A stretch of DNA of 64,000 nucleotides from CAZFLD01 sp964519835 (GTDB lineage: Bacteria > Spirochaetota > Spirochaetia > DSM-27196 > CAZFLD01): the NCBI GenBank assembly GCA_964519835.1, contig CAZFLD010000016.1, forward strand, positions 1 through 64,000, given 5' to 3'. Made by a program: the position numbers and the translations under genes. The notes under the pieces were generated by a model. The model was given only the letters and a program-made list of their open reading frames with translations. It made no database searches and had not been told where the DNA came from. Below are positions 51,624-61,000 of the stretch, piece by piece; position 1 is the stretch's first letter; every line of letters starts with the position of its first letter.

Positions 51624-52595
51624 ATGAGTAACAAAGACCTTACTGAACTCAAAAAGGCTCAGGAGTCCTCGGCCCTTCAAGCTTCTGAAGAAAGCGACGA
51701 GGGCCGTCTTGACGAGGCGGCGCAGCGTCCGCGGTCCGGGAAAAAGGCAAAAAAGATCGTGGCCGGCGTGCCGATGCGGCTTATTCTCGTGCTTATTGTT
51801 GTCATATGGACCTTGCCGACACTCGGACTGTTGGTAACTTCGTTTCGTCCGGCAAGCCAGATTTCTCAATCGGGCTGGTGGACGGCGCTTGCTAATCCTC
51901 TAGAAGAGAACCAGTGGACCATCCGCAACTACGACCGCGTCATCTTTGCGGACAGCATGGGTACGTCGTTTGTGAACAGCCTGCTTGTTGCGGTGCCCTC
52001 CACGGTCATCCCAATCACTATCGCGGCCTTTGCCGCCTTTAGCATCGCCTGGATGAACTTTCCCGGGCGAGAGGTGTTGTTTGTTCTTATTGTGGGGCTT
52101 CTCGTCGTTCCGCTGCAGATGGCGCTGATACCAATCCTTCGGCTATACACCTCCGCGCGGCTCAACGGGACCTTTGTGGGAATCTGGCTTGCGCACACGG
52201 GCTTCGGTTTGCCGCTGGCGACCTACATTCTGTACGGCTATATCTCAAGCATCCCTAAGGAGATTATCGAGTCGGCCCACGCCGACGGTGCCACGCCGTG
52301 GATGATGTTTACCCGGCTGGTGTTGCCGCTATCTATGCCGGCGATAGCGTCCTTCGGCATCTTCCAGTTCCTCTGGGTCTGGAACGATTTGCTTGTGGCC
52401 CTTGTCTTCTTGGGTACGCAGGCATCGAAGTCCGTTCTCACGGCGAGGCTCGCCGAACTTGTTGGTTCGCGGGGCCAAGACTGGCACGTACTGACGGCGG
52501 GAGCCTTTGTTACGATGGTCATGCCGTTAATCGTGTTTTTTGCATTGCAGCGCTACTTTGTGCGCGGCATGATGGCGGGCTCCGTCAAGGGGTAA
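51624..52595 (+). CDS. ABC sugar permease, AglG-like
   Basis: 323 residues from ATG 51624 after GAGGAGG (GTG 51621 is in frame but closer to that site). A charged cytoplasmic N-terminus of ~45 residues, unusually long, precedes six membrane helices. The EAA motif is ESAHADGATPWMMFTRLVLP; the end GMMAGSVKG is the typical C-terminus of MalG/AglG-type permeases. With the upstream permease it forms the membrane channel. The operon ends here, with inverted repeats following. Confidence 0.92.
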   Translation: MSNKDLTELKKAQESSALQASEESDEGRLDEAAQRPRSGKKAKKIVAGVPMRLILVLIVVIWTLPTLGLLVTSFRPASQISQSGWWTALANPLEENQWTIRNYDRVIFADSMGTSFVNSLLVAVPSTVIPITIAAFAAFSIAWMNFPGREVLFVLIVGLLVVPLQMALIPILRLYTSARLNGTFVGIWLAHTGFGLPLATYILYGYISSIPKEIIESAHADGATPWMMFTRLVLPLSMPAIASFGIFQFLWVWNDLLVALVFLGTQASKSVLTARLAELVGSRGQDWHVLTAGAFVTMVMPLIVFFALQRYFVRGMMAGSVKG

Positions 52596-52601
52596 TAACG
52601 T

Positions 52602-52621
52602 CCCGACGGCCGGCCGTCGGG
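52602..52621 (+). terminator. Perfect palindrome after the ABC operon
   Basis: CCCGACGGCC followed directly by its reverse complement GGCCGTCGGG, six bases after the permease stop. No T-run follows. It could form a terminator stem with a four-base loop. Confidence 0.6.
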
Positions 52622-52668
52622 GCATCCGTTGCCACCCGTCCCGGGATAGCCGGTGTACTCCCTGCAAA

Positions 52669-52686
52669 TAGTTGATCAGTCAACTA
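52669..52686. terminator. Second hairpin with T-rich tail, or operator of the pirin gene
   Basis: TAGTTGA (52669-52675), loop TCAG, TCAACTA (52680-52686), then GCCTTTTGTACTTTT. The T-rich tail fits an intrinsic terminator for the ABC operon. The location 68 bp before the pirin start would also suit an operator. Confidence 0.5.
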
Positions 52687-52753
52687 GCCTTTTGTACTTT
52701 TGCTGAATCAAGCTCGCGCTAACAAGCGCTCATACGGTGAAAGGAGTATATGC

Positions 52754-53668
52754 ATGTCCCTCAACCCAGTACTGCGACATGACAAGTCACGACCAACGAT
52801 GGAAGGGGCCGGCGTCCGCCTGCATAGAGGATTTGGTTTTGATGATACCGAGCAAACCGACCCGTTTTTGCTCTTTGATGATTTTCGCGGGAATCGAACC
52901 GAGGACTATGTCGCCGGTTTTCCATGGCATCCACACCGTGGCATCGAGACGGTCACGTACGTGCTTGCGGGCACCGTGGAGCATGGCGATAGCCTTGGCA
53001 ACAAAGGAACTCTGGGCGCCGGTTCCATCCAGTGGATGACGGCGGGAAGTGGGATCATTCATCAGGAGATGCCGAAAGGTGACGATAGGGGGCGGATGCA
53101 CGGCTTCCAGCTCTGGGCCAACCTTCCTCGCGAGCTCAAGATGACGGATCCCCGTTATCAGGATATTCCAGGCGGCGAAGTCGCGGTGCGCTCCGAAGAC
53201 GATGGCACGGTCATTCGCGTCCTGGCCGGTGAGTTCTCCGGCATTCGTGGACCGGTAGACGGCATCGCGGCGGCTCCCCGGTATCTGGACGTGAGCGTGC
53301 CCCCGGGGAAAACCAAGCAGCTCAAGATGGACCTGGAGTCGCGCGCATTTGCGTATGTCTTCGAAGGCGCCGGCCGATTCCGTGGCGCATCCGGCCCCCA
53401 GCCGGTGCCGTACGAGGTAGATGAAGGAGTAATCGCCTACAAACCGGTGGAGGTGGACAATCGGTCACTGCTCATCTTTGATTCCGGGGATGAGCTGGTG
53501 GTGGAAGCCGGAGAATCGGGCCTGCGGTTTTTGCTGGTCTCCGGCCGCCCGATTCGCGAACCTGTTGCCTGGTATGGACCGATTGTCATGAACACCCAAG
53601 CAGAGCTTCAGTTGGCGTTTAAGGAGTATCAGGAAGGCAGCTTTATCAAAAAGCGTGGCTCCGTATAG
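52754..53668 (+). CDS. Pirin family protein
   Basis: 304 residues, ATG 52754 with AAAGGAG 8 bp upstream. Bicupin: the N-terminal cupin holds the metal ligands in FPWHPHRGIETVTYVLAG and GSGIIHQEMPKGD; the C-terminal cupin (RYLDVSVPPGKTKQLKMD, RPIREPVAWYGPIVMNTQ) has none of these. Pirins have been described as quercetinase-like dioxygenases or redox-linked regulators; the role here is unknown. Slightly longer than typical (~290). Confidence 0.93.
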   Translation: MSLNPVLRHDKSRPTMEGAGVRLHRGFGFDDTEQTDPFLLFDDFRGNRTEDYVAGFPWHPHRGIETVTYVLAGTVEHGDSLGNKGTLGAGSIQWMTAGSGIIHQEMPKGDDRGRMHGFQLWANLPRELKMTDPRYQDIPGGEVAVRSEDDGTVIRVLAGEFSGIRGPVDGIAAAPRYLDVSVPPGKTKQLKMDLESRAFAYVFEGAGRFRGASGPQPVPYEVDEGVIAYKPVEVDNRSLLIFDSGDELVVEAGESGLRFLLVSGRPIREPVAWYGPIVMNTQAELQLAFKEYQEGSFIKKRGSV

Positions 53669-53761
53669 GGCGTTCGATGCCCAAACCGCCGGTGTTTGCA
53701 TTTCCCTCCGCAGCCGTTTGATGCCATATTTGGAGAAACACAAAACAAATCCGGAGGTCAT

Positions 53762-54688
53762 ATGAAGAGGAAGATTGCCGTTATCGGAGCAGGTAACGTT
53801 GGCGCGACGGTTGCGCAGTACACCGCGGAGGCAAACATAGCCGACATCGTTTTGGTCGACATTGTCGAAGGGATGCCGCAGGGGCGGGCCCTCGACTTGA
53901 CCGAAGCGGGACCCGTTCGCGGCTACAACGCGATGGTAGTCGGCACAAACGACTACGCCGAGATTGCCGGCTCGGAGCTTGTTGTCGTAACTGCAGGCAT
54001 TGCCCGCAAGCCCGGCATGACTCGGGAGGACCTGCTCAACACCAATGCAAAGATCATGGGGCAGGTTGCGGACAACATAAAGCAGCATGCACCGGACGCC
54101 TTTGTTGTTATCGTATCGAATCCCCTCGACATCATGACATACCACGCCCTGAAGGTGACCGGCTTTTCAAAGCACCGTGTTGTTGGACAGGCGGGTGTGC
54201 TGGATGCTACCCGGTTTAAGAGCTTTATAGCGATGGAGCTCGGCGTAGCCATGACGGACGTCCACGCGATGGTCCTCGGCGGTCACGGGGACACCATGGT
54301 GCCTCTTCCTCGCTTCACGACCGTCTCGGGAGTGCCGATTTCCGAGCTGATTCCACAGGATCAAATCGAGACACTTGTGGATCGCACACGCAACGGAGGT
54401 GGCGAGATAGTAAAGCACCTAAAGACTGGGTCAGCATACTACGCGCCCGCCGCTTCCGTCGTGACAATGGTCAAGGCGTTGATGCTCGATGAGAAGAGGC
54501 TTCTCCCCGCATCGACCCTCCTCGAAGGCGAGTTCGGCTTGAACGATCTCTGTATCGGCGTGCCGGTCCTCCTCGGCGCAGACGGCGTTGAGAAAGTGGT
54601 GGAGATCGAGCTTACCGACAAAGAAGCAGCGGCCTTGAAAAAGTCGGCGGACACGTACCGAGAAATACTAACGACTCTGGGCTACTAA
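53762..54688 (+). CDS. mdh: Malate dehydrogenase (LDH-like type)
   Basis: 308 residues, ATG 53762 with GGAGG upstream. NAD-binding IAVIGAGNVGATVAQYTAEA with Asp in VLVDIVEGMPQGRALD; the Arg pair in TAGIARKPGMTREDLLNTNA marks malate rather than lactate specificity; VVSNPLDIMTY; catalytic His in VLGGHGDTMVPLPRFTT. Oxidises malate to oxaloacetate. Separate promoter likely, as 93 bp lie between it and the pirin gene. Confidence 0.95.
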   Translation: MKRKIAVIGAGNVGATVAQYTAEANIADIVLVDIVEGMPQGRALDLTEAGPVRGYNAMVVGTNDYAEIAGSELVVVTAGIARKPGMTREDLLNTNAKIMGQVADNIKQHAPDAFVVIVSNPLDIMTYHALKVTGFSKHRVVGQAGVLDATRFKSFIAMELGVAMTDVHAMVLGGHGDTMVPLPRFTTVSGVPISELIPQDQIETLVDRTRNGGGEIVKHLKTGSAYYAPAASVVTMVKALMLDEKRLLPASTLLEGEFGLNDLCIGVPVLLGADGVEKVVEIELTDKEAAALKKSADTYREILTTLGY

Positions 54689-54923
54689 ACCGGCGATGGA
54701 CCCATGGCGGCGGGTACGGCACGATTGGTCCGCCTGTCCGCTGATAGGCGCGCCCCCGCCGAAGCGGCCGGTCGGTCCAATTTGAGTGCCGGCTCATGGT
54801 CAAGGCCGTCCCGTCACCGCCTGCTGTCTGCTTTGTGCGTGGTAGGCGCGCCGGCATTCGCACTCAAAAAAAAGCGCACCACCGGGGAAACAAAGTAGCC
54901 TATGATAACAGCAGGAGGAAGCC

Positions 54924-55394
54924 ATGCGGAAGTCCGTGATTGTGATCCTGGTGTCCGGTCTTGTTCTGGTCGGTCTCACTTCTTGTTTTTCGTTCGGCGG
55001 TCCGCCAAACTGGCAGGCTGCTCCCACCTACGGCTCCGTAAGCTTAAGCGCGGGCTTTTTGCCTGATCCTCACCGTGTTTCCGTCACGGCGGGCGGGTCG
55101 TATGACTTGTCGTTTGTCGGCGAGTACGGCTATGTCGCTCAAGCGCCCGATTTTGACCTCTATTACAGCGCCGGCAGCCACAACCTGTATATCTACGTTG
55201 AATCCCAAGGCGCGGACACGGTACTGTTGGTACGAGATCCATCCGGCGAGTGGTACTTTTCGGACGATGCCGTCGGCACTCGACCCGGCCTCGCCTTTTC
55301 CAACCCCCGGTCGGGTCTGTACGACATCTGGGTGGGAACGTACAGCGGTGGCCTTGTCTCCGCGATGATCGCCATTTCGGAGATCGGCTGGTAG
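54924..55394 (+). CDS. Small lipoprotein of unknown function
   Basis: 156 residues, ATG 54924 with GGAGGA upstream. Lipobox LTSC (Cys ~21). The mature part is beta-rich with DPHRVSVTAGGSYDLSF and SGLYDIWVGTYSGGLVSAMI, a pattern seen in pre-peptidase C-terminal-like beta-sandwich domains; it probably forms a single such domain. No enzyme motif. Lies alone between malate dehydrogenase and the MBL-cNMP gene. The 235 bp upstream hold no recognised gene. Confidence 0.75.
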   Translation: MRKSVIVILVSGLVLVGLTSCFSFGGPPNWQAAPTYGSVSLSAGFLPDPHRVSVTAGGSYDLSFVGEYGYVAQAPDFDLYYSAGSHNLYIYVESQGADTVLLVRDPSGEWYFSDDAVGTRPGLAFSNPRSGLYDIWVGTYSGGLVSAMIAISEIGW

Positions 55395-55403
55395 CCCCGT
55401 CGG

Positions 55404-55432
55404 TTGCGCGTGTTCCGTACTAAGGGTATTCT
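55404..55432 (+). promoter_or_regulatory. Promoter of the MBL-cNMP gene with adjacent hairpin
   Basis: TTGCGC (55404-55409), 17-bp spacer, TATTCT (55427-55432). Directly after it CCGTAC (55435-55440) pairs with GTACGG (55446-55451) around a 5-nt loop. This inverted repeat covers the expected transcription start and part of the ribosome site (CGGAG), so it could be an operator or mask translation. Confidence 0.5.
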
Positions 55433-55459
55433 AACCGTACATCCGGTACGGAGCCCTCT

Positions 55460-57601
55460 ATGTCCCCAAATGTTCTACGCGAATTGCCCCGCGGCGGCTA
55501 CCTTGTTACTACACCACACGAACGCATCCAGTTCGGCGCACCGCCCGAGACAATAAAAGACACAATGCCTGATGCGTCAGGCGTTCCCGAGATCTTTGTT
55601 CTCCCCCGTCAAATGTTCAACTGGAGCAAAGGAATCAACGTTGCGGACATGGAGTTCCCCATCTACTTCCATTTTTTTATCCGCAAACAACGGCCGCTGA
55701 TTTGCGGAACCATGGCGCAAGCGCGATCCCTATCCACCGCGCTCCAAGAGGCCGTTTTTGGTCCCAAGGGCTTTACTATCCACAGCGACATGATCGAAAT
55801 CGGTGACGATACCTTTGTTCCGGACATCAGCCAGGAGCTCGCGTTTTTCAGGCGCGGTCTCGAACTCAAGGACATGTTTCGATTCAGACCGTTTAAGGAC
55901 GGGCGCCTTCGTGTCGGCTCGGCGACGATCACCATAACCGACGGGGACAATTACTTGGTGGAGGCCGACGGCATGGAGCCGGTGGAAGTCCCGGGCTACA
56001 TCGACTACACGGCCAGATTCGACGGCGGAAGCACCCTACCGGAACCCTTTATTCCACCGCGCTTTGGTGTTACTTGCCTGGGGCCGAGCCACGGGTTTGA
56101 CCCTGCCGACAATACTTCGGGCTTTATTATCTGGCTAAACCACAACGGCATTATGATCGACCCACCGGTAAACTCCACGGAGTGGCTGCTGAAAGCGAAC
56201 GTCAATCCCAAGTATATCGACAGTATCATTCTCACGCACTGCCATGCGGACCATGATGCGGGTACGTTCCAGAAGATCCTCGAAGAAGGCCGAGTCACCA
56301 TCTACACCACCAAGACTATCATGGGCAGTTTCTTACGGAAGTACGCGGCTTTTAGCGAAGAATCTGAAGAGTATCTGCAACGCTTTTTCTCGTTTCAGCC
56401 GATCTACATTGGCCGAACGACACAAATTCATGGCGGTGAGTTTGACGTGTTCTATTCACTCCATTCGATACCGACCATGGCGTTTAAGCTCAGTTTTCAA
56501 GGCAAGACCTTTGTTTACTCGTCTGATCACCAAGGTGATGTCGAGGTGCAGAGGCAGCTCTTGTCCGAGGGGCTCATCGACCAGCGGCGGTTCGACCAGC
56601 TCCACTCGTTCCCGTGGCAGAGTGACGTCATCTACCACGAGTCGGGCATTGCACCGCTGCACACATCGCTGACTTTCCTGGCCTCGTTGCCCGCCGACGT
56701 CCAGCAGCGCATTGTTGTCTACCATATTTCGGAGAAGGATTTCGCGAAGGTAGAGAATCAAGGTCTGACCAGAGCAACGTTCGGCATCGAGAACACGCTC
56801 TACTTCGAAACCAGCGAGCCGCCGTACGAGGACGCGTACCGGATGCTCGATGTCCTCAAGCGGCTCGATTTCTTCGAGTCGATGCCCGTGAAAAAGGTTC
56901 AAGAGTTTTTGACCGTCGTCGAGCGTCGGCACTTCTCTCGTGGCGAGAAGGTCATCGAAGAGGGCACCTTGGGCGACGCGTTTTACATCATTGAAAGCGG
57001 CAATGCCTCGGTTGTAAATGCCGAGCTCGAAACCCAAAAAAAGCTCGGCGCGTACGACTACTTCGGAGAAGTCGCGCTGCTCACCAACAGGCGCCGGACG
57101 GCGGATATTATTGCGGAAACCGAGCTTGACACCATCGTTTTGCCAAAAGACAAGTTTATCAACTTTATCTCCGGCACCGAGTTCGAGAAACTCCTGCTCC
57201 GCGTAATCGAACGCCGTGATGAGCACATTTGGAACCTGCTCGTCGCCACTCCGGCGTTTTCTCGGCTTACCGACTACCAAAAGATGTGGCTCGAGGGCAC
57301 GCTGCAAATGCAGGATTTTGACGACGGAACGGTATTGGTCGAGCAGGGGGACGCGTTGCCCGGGGTGTACCTCATAGCCGAAGGTGATGTCGCGGTAAGC
57401 AAGGATCGCCGGGAGCGTTCGAGCCTAGGTCGAGCTGAGACCGTTGGCATGTTGCCCGTACTGTTCCGCGGTGAGCCCGCCCGATTCACCTTCACGTGCC
57501 GGGGTCCCGTGCTCGCCCTTTTTATCTCAAAATCCGACGCCATAGAGTTTATGGAACGAAATCCCGGAGCCTCCATGCGCGTCGAGACCCTCTACGCCTG
57601 A
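55460..57601 (+). CDS. Metallo-beta-lactamase-fold protein with two cyclic-nucleotide-binding domains
   Basis: 713 residues. N-terminal domain ~1-200 unassigned. MBL domain ~205-450 with HxHxDH (His260, His262, Asp264, His265) in ILTHCHADHDAG, further ligands in VYSSDHQGD and VYHISEKDF. Two cNMP-binding beta rolls follow: ~468-590 (RGEKVIEEGTLGDAFYIIES, GAYDYFGEVALLTNRRRTAD) and ~600-713 (DDGTVLVEQGDALPGVYLIA). The first keeps the GE...R-T phosphate cassette; the second is degenerate. A class II phosphodiesterase-like or other hydrolase regulated by cAMP/cGMP is a reasonable guess. No signal peptide. Confidence 0.88.
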   Translation: MSPNVLRELPRGGYLVTTPHERIQFGAPPETIKDTMPDASGVPEIFVLPRQMFNWSKGINVADMEFPIYFHFFIRKQRPLICGTMAQARSLSTALQEAVFGPKGFTIHSDMIEIGDDTFVPDISQELAFFRRGLELKDMFRFRPFKDGRLRVGSATITITDGDNYLVEADGMEPVEVPGYIDYTARFDGGSTLPEPFIPPRFGVTCLGPSHGFDPADNTSGFIIWLNHNGIMIDPPVNSTEWLLKANVNPKYIDSIILTHCHADHDAGTFQKILEEGRVTIYTTKTIMGSFLRKYAAFSEESEEYLQRFFSFQPIYIGRTTQIHGGEFDVFYSLHSIPTMAFKLSFQGKTFVYSSDHQGDVEVQRQLLSEGLIDQRRFDQLHSFPWQSDVIYHESGIAPLHTSLTFLASLPADVQQRIVVYHISEKDFAKVENQGLTRATFGIENTLYFETSEPPYEDAYRMLDVLKRLDFFESMPVKKVQEFLTVVERRHFSRGEKVIEEGTLGDAFYIIESGNASVVNAELETQKKLGAYDYFGEVALLTNRRRTADIIAETELDTIVLPKDKFINFISGTEFEKLLLRVIERRDEHIWNLLVATPAFSRLTDYQKMWLEGTLQMQDFDDGTVLVEQGDALPGVYLIAEGDVAVSKDRRERSSLGRAETVGMLPVLFRGEPARFTFTCRGPVLALFISKSDAIEFMERNPGASMRVETLYA

Positions 57602-57619
57602 CCAGGGCCGACTCACGCC

Positions 57620-58055
57620 GTTACCGCTTGTGCTTCCCGTCCCGACGCACGGTAGCGAGGCCGCCGAGGTAGGCTGCTACCGCCCACGCGAACACTGCAC
57701 CATCCATGTCTCGTCGGGAGGACCACCACCGGGCGGTGAGGTAAACGCCATGGTATATCGATTTGGTCTCGCGAGCACCCTTTGTCGGTAGTAATCCGCA
57801 GCCCTTCGGAGGTACTCGGACCCCTCGCGGGGAATTGTTTCAAAGCCGTCAAACATCTCGCTGATTGTGGTCCGGTTGACGGCCTCCTTTAGGGCCACGA
57901 GGCCGTTGAAATAGCGGTAGAGCGACGGAGGCTTTACGCCCAGGTGTGTGCACCAGGACTGACGCAACACTCGGATCCGCGGATCCGAGCGCGACTCCGA
58001 CTGCAATAAGCACCGCTGATATCAGGTAGTTGTGGCCCAGGTTGTAGACAAGCGC
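57620..58055 (-). pseudogene. Patchwork remnant: TetR-like HTH fragment between membrane-protein pieces
   Basis: Fills the gap 57602-58096. Central minus frame from ~58006 to 57677: LGVKPPSLYRYFNGLVALKE (HTH of a TetR regulator), then EYLRRAADYYRQRVLARPNR. Upstream another frame gives NLGHNYLISAVLIAVGVALG, and downstream a third gives AVFAWAVAAYLGGLATVRRD, both membrane-protein-like. The N-terminal helix of the TetR domain is missing. The pieces seem to derive from two or more genes fused by deletions. Confidence 0.5.
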
Positions 58056-58061
58056 CCGCGC

Positions 58062-58090
58062 TTGCGGAAACCTGACGGAAAGGCTAGTGT
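58062..58090 (+). promoter_or_regulatory. Leaderless-type promoter of the CcsBA fusion gene
   Basis: TTGCGG (58062-58067), 17-bp spacer, TAGTGT (58085-58090), then ATCGAT and GTG 58097. The start codon has no good ribosome site. The arrangement matches that at the desaturase and Cache kinase genes. Confidence 0.5.
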
Positions 58091-58096
58091 ATCGAT

Positions 58097-61000
58097 GTGC
58101 GTGTGCTGAAGGTTATTGGATCGCTCAAGATCACGGTAGTGTTGCTGCTCGTGCTGTTTGTGTTGGTTCTTGCCGGGACACTGTACCAGGTAGAACATGG
58201 GATCTTCCGCGCTCAGCGCGATTTCTTTGACGCGTTCTTCGTGACGGTTCTGCCGATACCCCTTCCCGGCGCGCAAACGGTGTTTTGGGTGATCGGAGTG
58301 AACCTTGTGGCATCTCTCGTCGTGAACATCGCCCGCCGGCGGATGTCCGTCGGGTTGGTCATCTCGCACCTTGGTCTGGTCATGATGCTTGTTGCAGGAT
58401 TTAACGGCATCTACGGGACCGAGTCCTCCGCGTTGGCTCTCTGGGAAGGTGAGGCAGCATCGGAGGTGTCGGTGCCGGGCGAATGGGAGTTCCGATATCG
58501 CCTCGAGGAGGATGGTCGGATACTCACCGAGGGGCGCATCCCGGGCGACAGTATTGTCGAAGGGCGCCGCGTCGCGGGAGATGCACTTGGTCCACACGGC
58601 ATCGGGCTAAAGGTGGTCCAATCGGCGGTGAATACACGACCGATTGTTGATGCCTCGGGGCAGCGGAACTTGGAGGTCCTATCGCCGGAAATCGAGCCCC
58701 AAGAAAACAACCCGGGGCTTTTGTTGGACCTGACCGACGGCGACGGGTCAAGAATTCCCGTGCTGCTCTACTCTCTCGACCTGGGTCCGACCGTCTTGGC
58801 CTCGGGTCCGCGCGTTATCGAGCTCCAGTTTGGAGCGGTCTCCCGGAAGATACCGTTCTCCGTGGAGCTGGTTGATTTTCGCGTGTCGTTTTATCCGGGA
58901 ACGGATCTGGCACAGTCATTTGAAAGCACGGTGCGAGTGTCGGACGGCGACTTGGTTTGGGATCGGGTCATTTCCATGAACAACCCTCTTCGATACCGTG
59001 GCTACACCTTCTACCAGTCGTCGTATCAGATTAATGATGATGGAAGAGAAGCGTCGGTGTTCGCGGTTAGAAAGGGCGGCATCGCGGAAATCCCCTACCT
59101 GGCCACGGCGGCCATTCTTGCCGGGATGGTCATGCACTATATCGGCAGGCACATACGGCGACCGTCCGGCAGGTCTCGGGCCCGCCAGTTACGGAAACCT
59201 TCGACCGCCGCTTCCCGTTCCACGGTCGTTGGAGTGGCGTTGATTGCGGTGAGCGTTTTGGCTACCGCCGCGCCTGCGATAGGCGCCCAAGAGCCAAACC
59301 GGACGCAAAACGTACCGGCTCCCGACCCCTCTGCGGCGGCCCGGGCGGTGCTGGACCACTTGCGTCCGGTGGTGAACGATTTTCGGGTCCTGCGTGTGCA
59401 GGCAAATGGACGAACGATGCCGGTGGAGACGTATGCCCGGCATGCACTTCGCTCGATATCGGGGCGAGTTTCGATCAGTGGTTTGGATGCGGTAGAGTGG
59501 CTGTTCCTCTCCCTGACCCGTCCTGCACTTGCCGATCAGCTGCCTACCGTCCTCGTCGAGCACCCGGATGTTTTCAGCGCGGTCGGAGATTCGCTAGATG
59601 ATCGAGGCCGCTACGCTCCGTCGCGCTTGTTGCGGTACTTCGCGGCCTTTGGGTCTGCTGCGGAGGCCGCGGAGTCGGCAGGTGCCGACGGACCTCTGTT
59701 TGCGGATTTGCGGCGAGTCCTGCGGTCGCTTGAGTACCTCAACGACCTTCGTTACGGTGCGGCCGGGTTTAGCATAGTGCCGCCCGCCGCGCCACGTGAC
59801 CGCAGGATCTGGGTGGGGCCACAGCATTCTTCCGCTCCGGAAGAGTACGCTGAAGGGCTTCGGGAGCTGCGGGAGGCGGTGATTGTCGCCGACCGGTCGC
59901 GAGCATCGGATGCTCTTGGCGTTATTGTTTCCCTGCAGAGCCTTGCCGTCGATGAATCGGCCGACGCCGGTAGGCCGGTTCTCGAGGCCTGGTATAAACG
60001 CAGCGGCCTGCCACTTTGGATTGGAGCTACGCTTGCCGCGGCTTTTTTGGTGTCCGTGATGCTCAGAGGCCGACCCAGGCGCTACGGGCTTGTCGTGGCC
60101 GTAGCCGTGCCGACAGCGGCGTACTCACTGCTCATCGCTGTGCGTGTGGTCTTGACCGGTCGTCCACCGGTGGTCGACCTGTACAGTAGTGCCCTCTTTG
60201 TAGGCTGGGCGTCGGCGTTGACCGCCTTTGTGTTGGTGGCGCGGGGTGTCCGGCGGGACCTCTCGCAGGTTGCCATTGTTGTTTCCGGAATCCTGCTCTT
60301 TGTGGCCGAGGCTACAGTTGGGAATCAGGACACACTTGGTGTTGTCCAGGCGGTGTTGGATACAAACTTCTGGCTTGCAGTCCATGTCATCGTTATCACA
60401 TTGGGGTATGCCGCCAACATCCTCGCGGGCGTCGGCGCCCACGCGTACGTTGTCTTGCGGTTGATACGACCGTTCCACACGGACCGGCACGCTCGCCTGT
60501 TTCGGGGCCTCTATGCTCTCCTGGCCGCCGGGCTTGTTCTGTCTTTCGCCGGGACCATGCTCGGAGGCTTCTGGGCCGATCAGGCATGGGGCAGGTTCTG
60601 GGGATGGGATCCCAAAGAGAATGGGGCGCTCCTGATCATTCTCTTCGATGCGATCCTGCTCCACGCCCGACCGGCGAACCTTCTTAAAGGTTACGGTTTT
60701 GCGCTTGTGGCGGTCCTGAGCATTCCGGTGGTGCTGTTTTCATGGCTCGGTGTGAATCTTCTCGGCGTTGGTCTCCACTCCTACGGATTTCAAGACGGCT
60801 CCTTTGTCGGCCTTTTTACCGTGCTCATCTTTGAGGGGCTATTCGTGAGCCTTGGTGCGCTTCTCATACGAGCGGTACCGGAAGGCGTGCTGCCGGGTGT
60901 ACGACCTATGAAGCTCGTCGATCGACTTGACGAAGGCCACGGGGCATTTTCGCTGTGGCTTCAGGCGCGGGACAAAGCCGACCCGTTGGTGCAAGCACGG

